Part shown: piece after piece, positions 7,737 through 16,764 of the stretch
How positions within the stretch are numbered: position 1 is the stretch's first letter
Layout: every line of letters starts with the position of its first letter
NCBI GenBank assembly: GCA_031272885.1
Contig: JAISSX010000036.1
Span: 1 to 64,000, forward strand
Origin: Bifidobacteriaceae bacterium
Lineage (GTDB): Bacteria > Actinomycetota > Actinomycetes > Actinomycetales > WQXJ01
DNA: 64,000 bases
Direction of reading: 5' to 3'
Translations under genes and position numbers: made by a program
Notes under the pieces: generated by a model
Told to the model about the DNA's origin: nothing
The model's database searches: none
What the model saw: the letters and a program-made list of their open reading frames with translations, nothing else

Positions 7737-8690
7737 ATGACTTCAACTCCCGTCAAGGCGGGCGCCCTATTCTTGGGCGCTTGCCTTGCGGCTTTAGGGG
7801 TCGGTTTGGCGGTGGCCACACCGGTGGGCCAAACCGGGGACTCGGTGGCCGCCTCCCGTAGCGCCACTCCCACGGTGCCCGATGTCGCCGCCTCCCCTAG
7901 CGCCTCGGCTGCCGCTGCGGCCGATCTTTCCCGCACGGAAACCAGCCGGACGCCGGCCGCCACGGCCACGGCCACGCCATCGGGTACCGGGACGCCATCG
8001 GCCACCCCCACACCGACGCCGACCCCGTCACCCGCCCTGCCGCTGGAGGGCCGGGTGGTGGCGCTGGACCCAGGCCACCAGAGCGGGCCCGGCTCCAGCG
8101 CTCAGGTGCCCAACGGGCGCGGAGGAACCAAGGCCTGCAACAACTCGGGCACCTCGACCAACGCCGGCTACACCGAGCCCGAGTTCAACTGGGACGTGGT
8201 GGCCCGGGTCAAGGCGCTGCTGGAGGCCCAAGGGGCCACGGTGCTGTTGACCCGCGAAACCATTGACCAGCTGGTCTGCGTCGATGAACGCGGCACCTTC
8301 GCGCAGGACCATGGGGCGGAGATCATCGTCTCGATCCATGGCGACGGCAACGAGAACACCTCTGTCAAAGGCTTCTTCGCCATCGTCTCCGACCCGCCGT
8401 TGAACGACGCCCAGGGCGCGCCGTCCCAGGCCCTGGCCCGGGCGGTGCTGGACCGGCTGGGCGAGGCCGGCTTCACGCCCAACGCCGCCTACCCGGGCGG
8501 CCTGTCCTACCGCAGCGACATTGCCGGCGTCTCCCTCAGCGAGCGCCCGGCCGTCATGTTCGAACTGGGCGAGATGCGCAACCCGGACGAGGCCGCCCTG
8601 ATGAGCTCCGAAGAGGGCCGGGCCCAGTACGCCGAGGCCGTGGCGGCCGGCATCGCCGACTACCTGCTGGCCAACCCCCTAGAGCCGTAA
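7737..8690 (+). CDS. N-acetylmuramoyl-L-alanine amidase (Amidase_3), secreted
   Basis: A 317-residue zinc amidase that cleaves the bond between N-acetylmuramic acid and the stem peptide. A signal/anchor segment (about 7-29) is followed by a Ser/Thr/Ala/Pro linker (35-100) and then the catalytic domain. Zinc ligands visible are H114 (LDPGH), E149 (YTEPEF) and H201 (SIHGDG); the catalytic Glu is in FELGEM (E276 or E279). It probably works in cell separation or wall turnover. It converges on pcrA with only six bases between stops. Confidence 0.9.
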   Translation: MTSTPVKAGALFLGACLAALGVGLAVATPVGQTGDSVAASRSATPTVPDVAASPSASAAAAADLSRTETSRTPAATATATPSGTGTPSATPTPTPTPSPALPLEGRVVALDPGHQSGPGSSAQVPNGRGGTKACNNSGTSTNAGYTEPEFNWDVVARVKALLEAQGATVLLTRETIDQLVCVDERGTFAQDHGAEIIVSIHGDGNENTSVKGFFAIVSDPPLNDAQGAPSQALARAVLDRLGEAGFTPNAAYPGGLSYRSDIAGVSLSERPAVMFELGEMRNPDEAALMSSEEGRAQYAEAVAAGIADYLLANPLEP

Positions 8691-8696
8691 ACCGGG

Positions 8697-11204
8697 CTAG
8701 AGCTTGGTGACCGGGGCGAAGCGCAGCAAGATGCGCTTGACGCCCTCCTCGCGGAACTGGATGCGGGCCACCGCGTTCAGGCCCTCGCCTTCCGTGGCCA
8801 CCACCGTGCCCAGGCCGTAGACGTCGTGGGTGATCATGTCCCCCACCTCCAGGTGCGGAATGTCCTTGGCCGGCCGGGGTGTGGCCGAGCCGAACTGGGC
8901 GCCGGAACCACCCTCGCGTCCGGCCGCCGGGCCGTGATAGGTGGACCGGCGCCCGCCGCCCGGGTAGCTGGTCCGCACCGGGCCGGCCCAAGACTCGGGC
9001 CGCAGCGCCCCTGACGAGCCCTTCTCGCGCCGCCACTCCATCACCTCTGGTGGAAGGTTCTCCAGGAAACGGGACGGCGGCAGATACTGCGGCGCCCCCC
9101 AAGTGGTGCGAACCTCGGCCCGCGACAGGTACAGCCGCTGCCGGGCTCGGGTCAGGCCCACGTAGGCCAGGCGGCGCTCCTCCTCCAGTTCCTGCTCCGA
9201 AGCGAACGAGCGCTGGTGCGGGAAGGTGCCGTCCTCGAAACCGGTCACAAACACCACCGGGAACTCCAGGCCCTTGGCCGTGTGCAGCGTCATCAGCGTC
9301 ACCTGGCCGGCCTCGGCTGCGGCGGCCGCCGCCGCGGCCTCCGCAGCCGCCTCCTCGGCCGTGCCGGCCTGGGGCGGCAGTTGATCCGAGTCCGCCACCA
9401 GCGACACCCGCTCCAGAAAGTCCGCCAGCGTGCCGTCCGGTGTGGACTGTTCGAACTCCGAGGCCACGGCGTGCAGTTCCGCCAGGTTCTCCACCCGCGA
9501 GGCGTCCTGCGGGTCGGTCGAATCCTGCAGTTCCGCCAGGTAGCCGGATTCCGCCATGGCGAAGTCGAGAATCTGGGCCGGCCCGGCACCATCGGCCGCC
9601 ATCTCGCTCAAAGTAGCCAACAGGTGGGCGTATTGGCCGATGGCGCGCACCGCCCGGGCGGTCAGGCCCGGCATGTCCTCCACCTGAGCCAGGGCGGCCC
9701 CGAAACTGATGCCGTGGCCGGCGGCATAGGCCTGCGCCGCCGCCAAAGCCCTGTCCCCCAGGCCACGCTTGGGCACGTTAAAAACCCGCTGCACGCTGAC
9801 CGTGTCATCCAGGTTGGCGGCCGCCCGCAGGTAGGCCACGGCGTCGCGGATCTCGCGCCGCTCATAGAAGCGGGTGCCGCCCACCACCACATAGGGCAGG
9901 CCCACCCGCACCAGCACTTCCTCCAGCGCCCTGGACTGGGCGTTGGTGCGGTAGAACACGGCCACGTCCCGCGGGCGAATGCCGTACTCCTTGGCCAGGC
10001 GGTCGATCTCATCCGCGATGAACTGGGCTTCGTCGTGTTCGTTGTCCGCCACGTAGCCCACCACCTTGGGGCCGTCCTCATTGTCCGTCCGGAGGGGCTT
10101 CCCCTTGCGGCCTTTGATGAGGCTGACCACACCATTGGCTGCCCGCAGAATGTTGAAGGTGGAACGATAATTCTGGTTCAGGAAAATGGTGGCGGCGTTG
10201 GGGTAGTCGGTTTCGAACTCGGTGATGTTGCGGATGGTGGCGCCGCGGAAGGCGTAGATCGACTGATCGGCATCACCCACCACGGTCAGTTCCCCAGGTT
10301 CCAGCCCGCCGGCCCGGCGGGCGTCCGCCGCCACCCCGGTCAGCTCCCTGACCAGCACATATTGGGCATGGTTAGTGTCTTGATACTCATCCACCAGGAT
10401 GTGCCGGAAGCGCCTACGGTAGTGCTCCGCGACATCGGGAAACGCCTGCAACAAGTTGACCGTCTGCATGATCAGGTCGTCGAAATCCAGGGCGTGGGCC
10501 TGGGCCAGCCGCTGCTGATAGAGGGCGTAGACCCGGGCCGTGACGGCCTCCACTGGGTTGGTTTCGGAGACCTGCGAACTGTAGGTCTCGTAGTCGATCA
10601 GTTCGTTCTTCAGGTTCGAGATGCGGTGGGCCAGCTTCTTAGGCGTGAAGCGCTTGGTGTCAAGCGCCAGTTCGTTGGCGCACAACTGCAGCAGGCGCTG
10701 CGAATCCTGCGTGTCATAGATGGAAAAAGTGGACTTGAGGTTCAAGTGGGCGGCCTCGCGGCGCAGAATGCGGACACAGGCCGAATGGAAGGTGGACACC
10801 CACATGGCCTTGGCCCTGGGGCCCACCAGGGCTTCGACCCGTTCGCGCATCTCCGCCGCCGCCTTGTTGGTGAAGGTGATGGCCAGGATCTCGCTGGACC
10901 GGGCCTGGCCCGTGGCCAGCAGGTAGGCGATGCGCCTGGTCAACACCCTGGTTTTGCCGGAACCCGCTCCGGCCACGATCAGCAGCGGGCCGCCGCGATG
11001 CAGCACGGCGGCCTTCTGCTCCGCGTTGAGGCCGTCCAACAGACGGTCGGCCTGGGCTTGGGCCTGGGCGGCAGCGGTGCCCGATGGCGCCCCCTCCGCC
11101 CAGCCGTCCAGGTCGCCATCGGGCACAGAGGCAGGCGCCAACGACGGCAGGCGAGTCAAGTCGATCAAGGCGGGCAGCGCGGAACTGGTGAAGAGGTCAT
11201 TCAT
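8697..11204 (-). CDS. pcrA: ATP-dependent DNA helicase PcrA/UvrD
   Basis: An 835-residue superfamily 1A helicase. It carries Q and Walker A motifs (NAEQ, GAGSGKT at about 79-85), TFTNKAAAEM, the DEYQDTN Walker B, GDADQSIYAFRGA, NYRS, TLHTAKGLEF and VGLTRAR. The C-terminal 50 residues (VGDMITHDVYGLGTVV...) form the Tudor-like domain that contacts RNA polymerase in PcrA. Functions in the family are nucleotide-excision repair, rolling-circle replication and removal of RecA. A run of Ala/Glu in domain 2B (about residues 610-635) and a disordered N-terminus of about 50 residues are extra. ATG 11204 was chosen; an upstream in-frame GTG adds 11 residues. Confidence 0.96.
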   Translation of the reverse strand: MNDLFTSSALPALIDLTRLPSLAPASVPDGDLDGWAEGAPSGTAAAQAQAQADRLLDGLNAEQKAAVLHRGGPLLIVAGAGSGKTRVLTRRIAYLLATGQARSSEILAITFTNKAAAEMRERVEALVGPRAKAMWVSTFHSACVRILRREAAHLNLKSTFSIYDTQDSQRLLQLCANELALDTKRFTPKKLAHRISNLKNELIDYETYSSQVSETNPVEAVTARVYALYQQRLAQAHALDFDDLIMQTVNLLQAFPDVAEHYRRRFRHILVDEYQDTNHAQYVLVRELTGVAADARRAGGLEPGELTVVGDADQSIYAFRGATIRNITEFETDYPNAATIFLNQNYRSTFNILRAANGVVSLIKGRKGKPLRTDNEDGPKVVGYVADNEHDEAQFIADEIDRLAKEYGIRPRDVAVFYRTNAQSRALEEVLVRVGLPYVVVGGTRFYERREIRDAVAYLRAAANLDDTVSVQRVFNVPKRGLGDRALAAAQAYAAGHGISFGAALAQVEDMPGLTARAVRAIGQYAHLLATLSEMAADGAGPAQILDFAMAESGYLAELQDSTDPQDASRVENLAELHAVASEFEQSTPDGTLADFLERVSLVADSDQLPPQAGTAEEAAAEAAAAAAAAEAGQVTLMTLHTAKGLEFPVVFVTGFEDGTFPHQRSFASEQELEEERRLAYVGLTRARQRLYLSRAEVRTTWGAPQYLPPSRFLENLPPEVMEWRREKGSSGALRPESWAGPVRTSYPGGGRRSTYHGPAAGREGGSGAQFGSATPRPAKDIPHLEVGDMITHDVYGLGTVVATEGEGLNAVARIQFREEGVKRILLRFAPVTKL

Positions 11205-11267
11205 GGCGCCCTCAAGCCTAAGGCGTACCACCGACATTCAGGGGGCGACTCGGCCTTCCGGGGTATC

Positions 11268-12779
11268 TCAGTACTTGTCGCGGTAGGTACGGACCGGGGC
11301 CTCGGTGGCCGGTGGCACCACCGGGCGCTGGCCGAAGGCCTGGGTCGGCTCGTCCGAACCCAACTGCCGGCGCGAGGGGGCGGCCGACGCGGCCGGGCGG
11401 CTTGAAGCGGCCGGGCGGCTGGGGGCGGCCTGGCGCGTGCCCGCCTGGCGGGGGGTGGCGCCATCGGACCTGGCCTGGCCGCTGCCGGCGTAGCTGCCCT
11501 GGCCGCTGCCGGCCCGCGACACCACCTGCTTGGGCGGCAGGGTGCCGAACGGCACGGCCAGCCAGCAGGCGATGACCGGCGCGACCACCAGCAGGACGCC
11601 GGCCATGATCAACCCGCCATACCAATCCAGGGCGGGCAGCGAGCTTTGCGCCAGCTTGCCGGCCACTTGCTCATACCACAGCCAGCCCGCGCCCACACCC
11701 AGGCCACCGCCTATCACCACCATGACATAGGCGGCCGGCTTGCGCCGGCGCAGGATCAGCCAGGCCAGGGTAACCAGGGCCGCCCAGGCGCCGGGCAGGA
11801 TGTACTCCAGCCAGACCGCCGGCACGGTCTCCGGGTGGCCCCACCACAATTGCCAGCCCAGCATGCCGGCCGAGAAGATCCCCATGAAGGCGTTGCCGGC
11901 GCTGTCCGGGGCGATGCGTTGCGTCACGGCGCGCCACAGGAAGACGAACACCACCGCCACCACCAGGCGGGTGCCCACCACGGTCCACTCATTCAAGCCC
12001 AGGGAGGTGAAGAACTTGGCGATGGCCCAGTCCAGGCGCTCGCACAGGAACTCGATCAGGAAGACGGAGAGGGCCAAGCCCAGGCCGGTCAGGCACCAGC
12101 GACCGGCGCTTGAGGCCGCCGCGGGTTGCGGCTGCGGGAACAGCGGGCCGGAGTTGGGCTCGGCCGGCGCGGCGGGCCGCGCCGCCGGAGTTGGTGTGGG
12201 CGCCGCGGGCGCCGGTGCGGGCGCCTGATAGGCAGCCGGCGCGGCGGACGCGGGCGGCTGCTGATAGGCCGGCGGCGCGGCGGCTGGGGCCGATGCCGGC
12301 GCCGGCGCAGTAGGCGCGGCTGTGGGCGGCTGCTGATAGGCCGGCGCAGCAGCTGGGGCAGGCGCGGCGGCTAGGGCCGGTGTTTGCACTGGTGCCGGAG
12401 CCACCGGCGGCACCTGGTAGGCCGGCGGCGCCACCGGCGCGGGAGCAGCGACCGGGATCCGTGCCGGTGCGGGCGCCGCAGGTGCCGGGGCTGTAGGCGG
12501 CTGCTGATAGGCCGGCGCAGCGGCTGGGCCGGGCGCGGCGGCTGGGGCCGGTGTTTGCACTGGTGCCGGAGCCACCGGCGCCGCCGGCGCCGGCGCGGCA
12601 TGCTCCTGAGCGGCGGGAGGCACAGCGTAAGGCGGCGCGGCCGCGGGCGGGGCTTGCAGCGGCATCGGCGGCTGGTAGGTGGCCCCGGAGGCCCCACCCC
12701 CTGCCAAGGGCACACCGCAGTAGATGCAGAAGAAAGAGCCTGCTGGCACCTCGCGGTGACAGGTGTGACACATCGCCAT
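11268..12779 (-). CDS. Zinc-ribbon membrane protein with Pro/Ala repeat linker
   Basis: A 503-residue protein. An N-terminal zinc ribbon (C-x2-C...C-x2-C: CHTCHREVPAG, FCIYCGVPL) leads into a long Ala/Pro linker (about 30-215) built from imperfect repeats of PAPAAAPAYQQPP type. About five membrane helices follow (about 235-435), then a second disordered tail. No enzyme motif is seen. Zinc-ribbon plus low-complexity plus membrane region is a common layout of uncharacterised actinobacterial envelope proteins. The start follows AAGGAGACGG. Confidence 0.7.
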   Translation of the reverse strand: MAMCHTCHREVPAGSFFCIYCGVPLAGGGASGATYQPPMPLQAPPAAAPPYAVPPAAQEHAAPAPAAPVAPAPVQTPAPAAAPGPAAAPAYQQPPTAPAPAAPAPARIPVAAPAPVAPPAYQVPPVAPAPVQTPALAAAPAPAAAPAYQQPPTAAPTAPAPASAPAAAPPAYQQPPASAAPAAYQAPAPAPAAPTPTPAARPAAPAEPNSGPLFPQPQPAAASSAGRWCLTGLGLALSVFLIEFLCERLDWAIAKFFTSLGLNEWTVVGTRLVVAVVFVFLWRAVTQRIAPDSAGNAFMGIFSAGMLGWQLWWGHPETVPAVWLEYILPGAWAALVTLAWLILRRRKPAAYVMVVIGGGLGVGAGWLWYEQVAGKLAQSSLPALDWYGGLIMAGVLLVVAPVIACWLAVPFGTLPPKQVVSRAGSGQGSYAGSGQARSDGATPRQAGTRQAAPSRPAASSRPAASAAPSRRQLGSDEPTQAFGQRPVVPPATEAPVRTYRDKY

Positions 12780-12840
12780 GATGTCCGTCTCCTTGCGCTG
12801 GGGCACGGGCTAAACGCAATGCTAGCGGCAGGATGGCCAG

Positions 12841-14118
12841 TCAGGGCAGCGTAGCCAAGGCCGCCACCGCCTGGTCAACCCGGCCATCCGGGGTTCGCCC
12901 GCAGTAGACGCCCGCATCGCAGGCAGCACCCAGCCCGCTACTGCCGCCGCAAGTGGCCGATGTCGGGTTGGCGGGCGGGTCGACCTGCGCCACCTCCAAC
13001 AATTCCTCACCCGTAGCAGCGGACTTGATGACCGTCCGGACGCCGGTCTCCCAGGACTTGATGGGCGTCGCCCGGCCCGTCACGGCGTATTCGGGGCCCG
13101 GCTGGCTGGCGTACTGAACCTCAACCACATACTCGACCTCGGCCAGGCTGGCGGGCCGGCGTTCAGCCGGCAGCAGCGCCATCCCCTCGGTGCTGACCTC
13201 GCCGGCGCCCTGCACCTGCAGGCAGGCGGCGTCCGGCTGATCCGCCCGGGTGTCGGTCTTGATCACCACGGCCTTGCCGGCCGGCGCCGTGCCGATGGTA
13301 GCCAGGTCGGCCGGGGTCAAGCTGTAAGGACTCAACGAACTCAGGGAGGCCAACCTGCCCGGCTGGGACTGGTCGGCCCAGATGGCCCATAGCGCCAGCC
13401 ATTCGTCCCCGGTGGCGGCCGGCTCCAACACGGTCACCTTGATGGTGGTTGACGCCTCGCCGGCGGTCACCGTCACCGTCGTCTCACCCGCCGCCTTCGG
13501 GCGGAGGCTCCCATATTCGCCGGGGAAGGCGGCATAGGATCGATCCGCGATGACGCCGGCAACCGACGGATCGGCCGTTTCCCAGGTCACAGACGGATCG
13601 GCTACGGTGGCGCTGCCATCCGCGGCGGCCACCACCGCCATCAAGGCGACTGACGCGGTGGTGTCCATGATCACCTCGGTGACGGGCTCCTCTGACAGGT
13701 TGGCCTGCTTGACCCAAACCTCGCCAACCGGCCCCGGGCTGGGGGTCGCGGCCTCCTCCACGATGATGTTGAACCGCATCACGGCCTCGCAGCCGTCACC
13801 CTTGGCCAGGACAGTGGCGCCGCCCAGATTGAGGGCAGTCACCTGGCCGTCGGCCGAAACCTGCAGGGCATCGTTCTGGTCCAAGCCCTCCTCGCCGTAC
13901 GGCGACGCGAGCGACCAGTCGGTGGCGCCGCCGGGGCAGCCCTCGCTGGCGTCCAACTGGACCACCTCACCGGGTGCCAGGAGGATCTGCTCACCGTAGC
14001 GAATGGTTGACAGGCTGGTTGGTGTCTTGCCTGAGCAGCCAGCTAGGCCGCCCGTCAGAGCTGCGCACACAGCGACAGCCGCTGTGCCGGCCAGGCGAGC
14101 GGTCAAGCGGCGCATCAT
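12841..14118 (-). CDS. Lipoprotein with bacterial Ig-like domains
   Basis: A 425-residue predicted lipoprotein (lipobox LAGC near residue 28). Two Big_2-like segments are visible: one ending VSADGQVTALNLGGATVLAKGDG, the other VTWETADPSVAGV...LRPKAAGETTVTVTAG. The C-terminal third is Cys-containing (CGGSSGLGAACDAGVYCG) and unrecognised. Such proteins are surface adhesins or wall-associated factors; the ligand is unknown. The start follows GAAGGAG. It lies downstream of the MFS gene on the same strand with a 91-base gap. Confidence 0.75.
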   Translation of the reverse strand: MMRRLTARLAGTAAVAVCAALTGGLAGCSGKTPTSLSTIRYGEQILLAPGEVVQLDASEGCPGGATDWSLASPYGEEGLDQNDALQVSADGQVTALNLGGATVLAKGDGCEAVMRFNIIVEEAATPSPGPVGEVWVKQANLSEEPVTEVIMDTTASVALMAVVAAADGSATVADPSVTWETADPSVAGVIADRSYAAFPGEYGSLRPKAAGETTVTVTAGEASTTIKVTVLEPAATGDEWLALWAIWADQSQPGRLASLSSLSPYSLTPADLATIGTAPAGKAVVIKTDTRADQPDAACLQVQGAGEVSTEGMALLPAERRPASLAEVEYVVEVQYASQPGPEYAVTGRATPIKSWETGVRTVIKSAATGEELLEVAQVDPPANPTSATCGGSSGLGAACDAGVYCGRTPDGRVDQAVAALATLP

Positions 14119-14209
14119 CAGGCTCCTTCGCTGGCGGATGGTTGGCTATCACCAAGTAAACCGGACGCCATCGGCCACCGCCATGGGGACAACTCCCCCA
14201 CCCGCCACC

Positions 14210-15400
14210 TCAGGACTGGCCAGCCGCCCCGCCGTGGGTGGTTGGCAGGCGGCTGGACAGCCCGGCCGAGCCGAACCACAACACCGCGCCCACCGCGAAC
14301 GCCACCGGGTAGGACACGTGCTGGGCCAGGAAGCCGGCCACCAGTGGCCCCACCACCGAGCCGGTGTCGCCCGCCATCGAATAGATGGCGATGGCCCGGT
14401 CGCCGCCCGGCCCGGCGGCATCGCCCACCGCGGCCGAAGGCGCCGTGCCCAGGAGAGCCGAACCGACCGCGTAGACGCACATCAAGGCGGTCAAGGGCAC
14501 AATCGCGCCCGACCAGGGGAAAAAGGCCAAGGCGGCCCCCGCCACCAGGGCCCCGGCCACCATCGGCACCCGGCGGCCGTAACGGTCCACCGCCCAGCCG
14601 GCCGGCATGACCACGGCGATTTGGACAGCCGCCGCCACCGCCATGGCCACGCCAGTCCACAGGGAGGCCTGTTCCTCGGAGCCGGCCAAGTAGCCGGCAA
14701 TGAACAGCGGCACCAGCGTGGACCGGGTGCCGTTCGAGTTCCAGCCCTGGGTCAGGTTGGCGCCGCAGGCAGCGATGAAACGCCAGTCGCGCAGCACCTG
14801 GCTCAAGGGGCGGCGGTGTTGACCCGCGCCCGGTGCCCCTTCCCGGCCGCGCCCGGCCACGGCCACCGGGGTCAGGAACAGCCCCACGGTGGCGGCCACG
14901 GCCAGCGTGCCCGCGTAGAAGAAGAACGGCGCCCGCAGCGAGATGCCGCCGAACAGCCCGCCAATGGCCGGCCCGATGACCGCCCCCACCAAGAAACCGC
15001 CCTGGTAGAGACCCGAAGCCCGGCCCCGGTGGGCGGCATCGACGGACGCCAGCAGCACCGTCATGCCGGCCACCGAGAACATGGCCGAGCCGACGCCGCC
15101 CAGGCCCCGCAAGATGATCAGTTGGGGGTAGTTCTGGGCGAAGCCGGTCAGCACGCTGGAGACGGCCACGATCAGGATGCCGCTGGTCAACACCGCCCGA
15201 TGGCCCAGGCGGTCATCCAGACGGCCTACCGCCGGCGCAAAGACCAGTCGCATCAGGGCGAAAGCGCTGATGACGGCCCCGGCGGCCATTTCGTTGACGC
15301 CGAATGAGGCCGCGAACATGGGCAGCACCGGCGCCACTACACCAAAGCCGATGGCCACCGACAGGGAAATCCCGGACAGCACCCAAACGTTGCGTGGCAC
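14210..15400 (-). CDS. MFS transporter
   Basis: A 396-residue transporter with 12 predicted helices. The loop 2-3 signature reads GRLDDRLGHRAVLTSG, with its counterpart DRYGRRVPM in the second half. It resembles drug-efflux MFS proteins (DHA1 type); the substrate is unknown. The start is GTG with no Shine-Dalgarno, six bases after a TAGGCT box, so the gene is probably leaderless. Confidence 0.88.
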   Translation of the reverse strand: MPRNVWVLSGISLSVAIGFGVVAPVLPMFAASFGVNEMAAGAVISAFALMRLVFAPAVGRLDDRLGHRAVLTSGILIVAVSSVLTGFAQNYPQLIILRGLGGVGSAMFSVAGMTVLLASVDAAHRGRASGLYQGGFLVGAVIGPAIGGLFGGISLRAPFFFYAGTLAVAATVGLFLTPVAVAGRGREGAPGAGQHRRPLSQVLRDWRFIAACGANLTQGWNSNGTRSTLVPLFIAGYLAGSEEQASLWTGVAMAVAAAVQIAVVMPAGWAVDRYGRRVPMVAGALVAGAALAFFPWSGAIVPLTALMCVYAVGSALLGTAPSAAVGDAAGPGGDRAIAIYSMAGDTGSVVGPLVAGFLAQHVSYPVAFAVGAVLWFGSAGLSSRLPTTHGGAAGQS

Positions 15401-15412
15401 GTCCCGAGCCTA
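15401..15412 (-). promoter_or_regulatory. -10 box of the MFS gene, leaderless
   Basis: On the minus strand, TAGGCT (15412-15407) is followed by CGGGAC and the GTG at 15400. The box overlaps the last codons of the DUF4291 gene. Confidence 0.5.
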
Positions 15413-16036
15413 CTGGCCTCCGGTCGCATTAGCCGTGGCAGCGGCCGTCGGCGCTGCAGGGGTGGCTCCGATGCGTGTGGCCAGGGTGTCCGGTAGGGGA
15501 TAGGGCCGCTCGGGGGGGTCGAGGACCCGGTCGGCCGGCGGTGTCGCTGCCAGGGTGTGGACGCGTGGTGTGACGTCCGTGAGATCGAGGGTCCAGTCGT
15601 CGACGTAGCGCTCCACGGCCGGACCGCTCAGGCCCATCTGGAGTGAGCGGTACGGCAGCGGCTCCAGTGTGGCCGAGCGCTCCGGGTCCCACTGGATGCG
15701 TACGGGCGACGCCGCCAACGCCGCACGCCAGGCGGCCTCACTGTCGTGGAGCGCCGGGTCGAAGTGGCTCAGCACGGCCCACGACAGGGCTTCCTCGAAG
15801 CCGGCCCGGCTGAGCCTGATCGCCAGGACCCGTTCCTGGCCCGGCTTGCGGGCCCACCCCGAGCGATACATCATCCAGTAGAAGGACGGTTTGATCCACG
15901 TCATCCGCTCCCGGCTGAACGGGGCCACGAAGCGGCCGGCCGCCACGGCCGGTCCGGCGATGGCCTGGGAGTAGGCCTGATAGACGACAATGGACGAGTC
16001 GTCGTAGACGGCCCGGATCTGGCGCCACGGTGTCAT
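15410..16036 (-). CDS. DUF4291 family protein
   Basis: A 208-residue protein. Its N-terminal half is a clear DUF4291 sequence (IRAVYDDSSIVVYQAYS, FSRERMTWIKPSFYWMMYRSGWA). The family is widespread in bacteria and fungi with no assigned function. The C-terminal 40 residues are a Pro/Ala-rich tail. It follows the response-regulator gene by 50 bases on the same strand and may be its distal co-transcribed neighbour. Confidence 0.88.
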   Translation of the reverse strand: MTPWRQIRAVYDDSSIVVYQAYSQAIAGPAVAAGRFVAPFSRERMTWIKPSFYWMMYRSGWARKPGQERVLAIRLSRAGFEEALSWAVLSHFDPALHDSEAAWRAALAASPVRIQWDPERSATLEPLPYRSLQMGLSGPAVERYVDDWTLDLTDVTPRVHTLAATPPADRVLDPPERPYPLPDTLATRIGATPAAPTAAATANATGGQ

Positions 16037-16086
16037 GTCATGCCCTGCATGTCTCTCGCGGGTGGTCTTGGTCCATTGCCCCGGCC

Positions 16087-16764
16087 TCAGACCAGGCGGC
16101 GTTGGGCGGCCCAGCGGGTCAGCTCGGCCCGGGAACTCAGTTGCAGCTTCCGCAGCACGGCGCTGACGTGCGTCTCCACCGTCTTGATCGAGATGAACAG
16201 GTCAGATGCCACCTCGCGGTAGGTGTAGCCGCGGGCAATCAGGCGCATCACTTCCTGTTCGCGGGCCGTCAGGCGGTCTAGTTCGTCATCCGCCAGGGCC
16301 ACATCCCCCGCCCCGGCCCCGAAGGCGTCCAGCACAAACCCGGCCAACCGAGGCGAGAAGACCGCATCACCCTCCGCTACCCGGCGCACCGCCCCGATCA
16401 GTTCGTGGGCCGTGATCGACTTGGTGACATAACCCCGGGCGCCGGCCCGGATCACCGCTACCACGTCTTCCGCGGCATCGGACACGGAGAGAGCCAAGAA
16501 GCGCACCTGGTCCAGCACATCGGCACAGGCCCGCAGTACCTCGGCCCCGCCACCGCCAGTGCCACCCGGCAGGTGCACATCCAGCAGCACCACGTCCGGC
16601 CTGACCTCGTGGATCACCGCCACCGCGCCCTCGACCGAGCCGGCCTCGCCCACCAGGTCGAGGTCGGCACCCAGTTCGGCCTTCAGGCCGGCCCGGAACA
16701 GGGCGTGATCATCCACCAGCACGGTCCGCAAACGGGCCACACCAGCATCACTTGCCAACGCCAT
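16087..16764 (-). CDS. LuxR/NarL-family response regulator
   Basis: A 225-residue response regulator. The receiver domain (about 10-130) has the acidic pair VDDH, the phosphorylation site LLDVHLPG and the conserved Lys in GYVTKS. The C-terminal LuxR-type helix-turn-helix (about 160-220) reads LTAREQEVMRLIARGYTYREVA. The ATG at 16764 lies inside the end of the kinase gene (17-base overlap), so the two are translationally coupled. Confidence 0.93.
   Translation of the reverse strand: MALASDAGVARLRTVLVDDHALFRAGLKAELGADLDLVGEAGSVEGAVAVIHEVRPDVVLLDVHLPGGTGGGGAEVLRACADVLDQVRFLALSVSDAAEDVVAVIRAGARGYVTKSITAHELIGAVRRVAEGDAVFSPRLAGFVLDAFGAGAGDVALADDELDRLTAREQEVMRLIARGYTYREVASDLFISIKTVETHVSAVLRKLQLSSRAELTRWAAQRRLV

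Noticed and set aside
9216-11405. 729-codon plus-strand open frame opposite pcrA
   Set aside because: It is the mirror of a highly conserved helicase; composition is His/Gly/Gln-rich shadow sequence and it has no domain.
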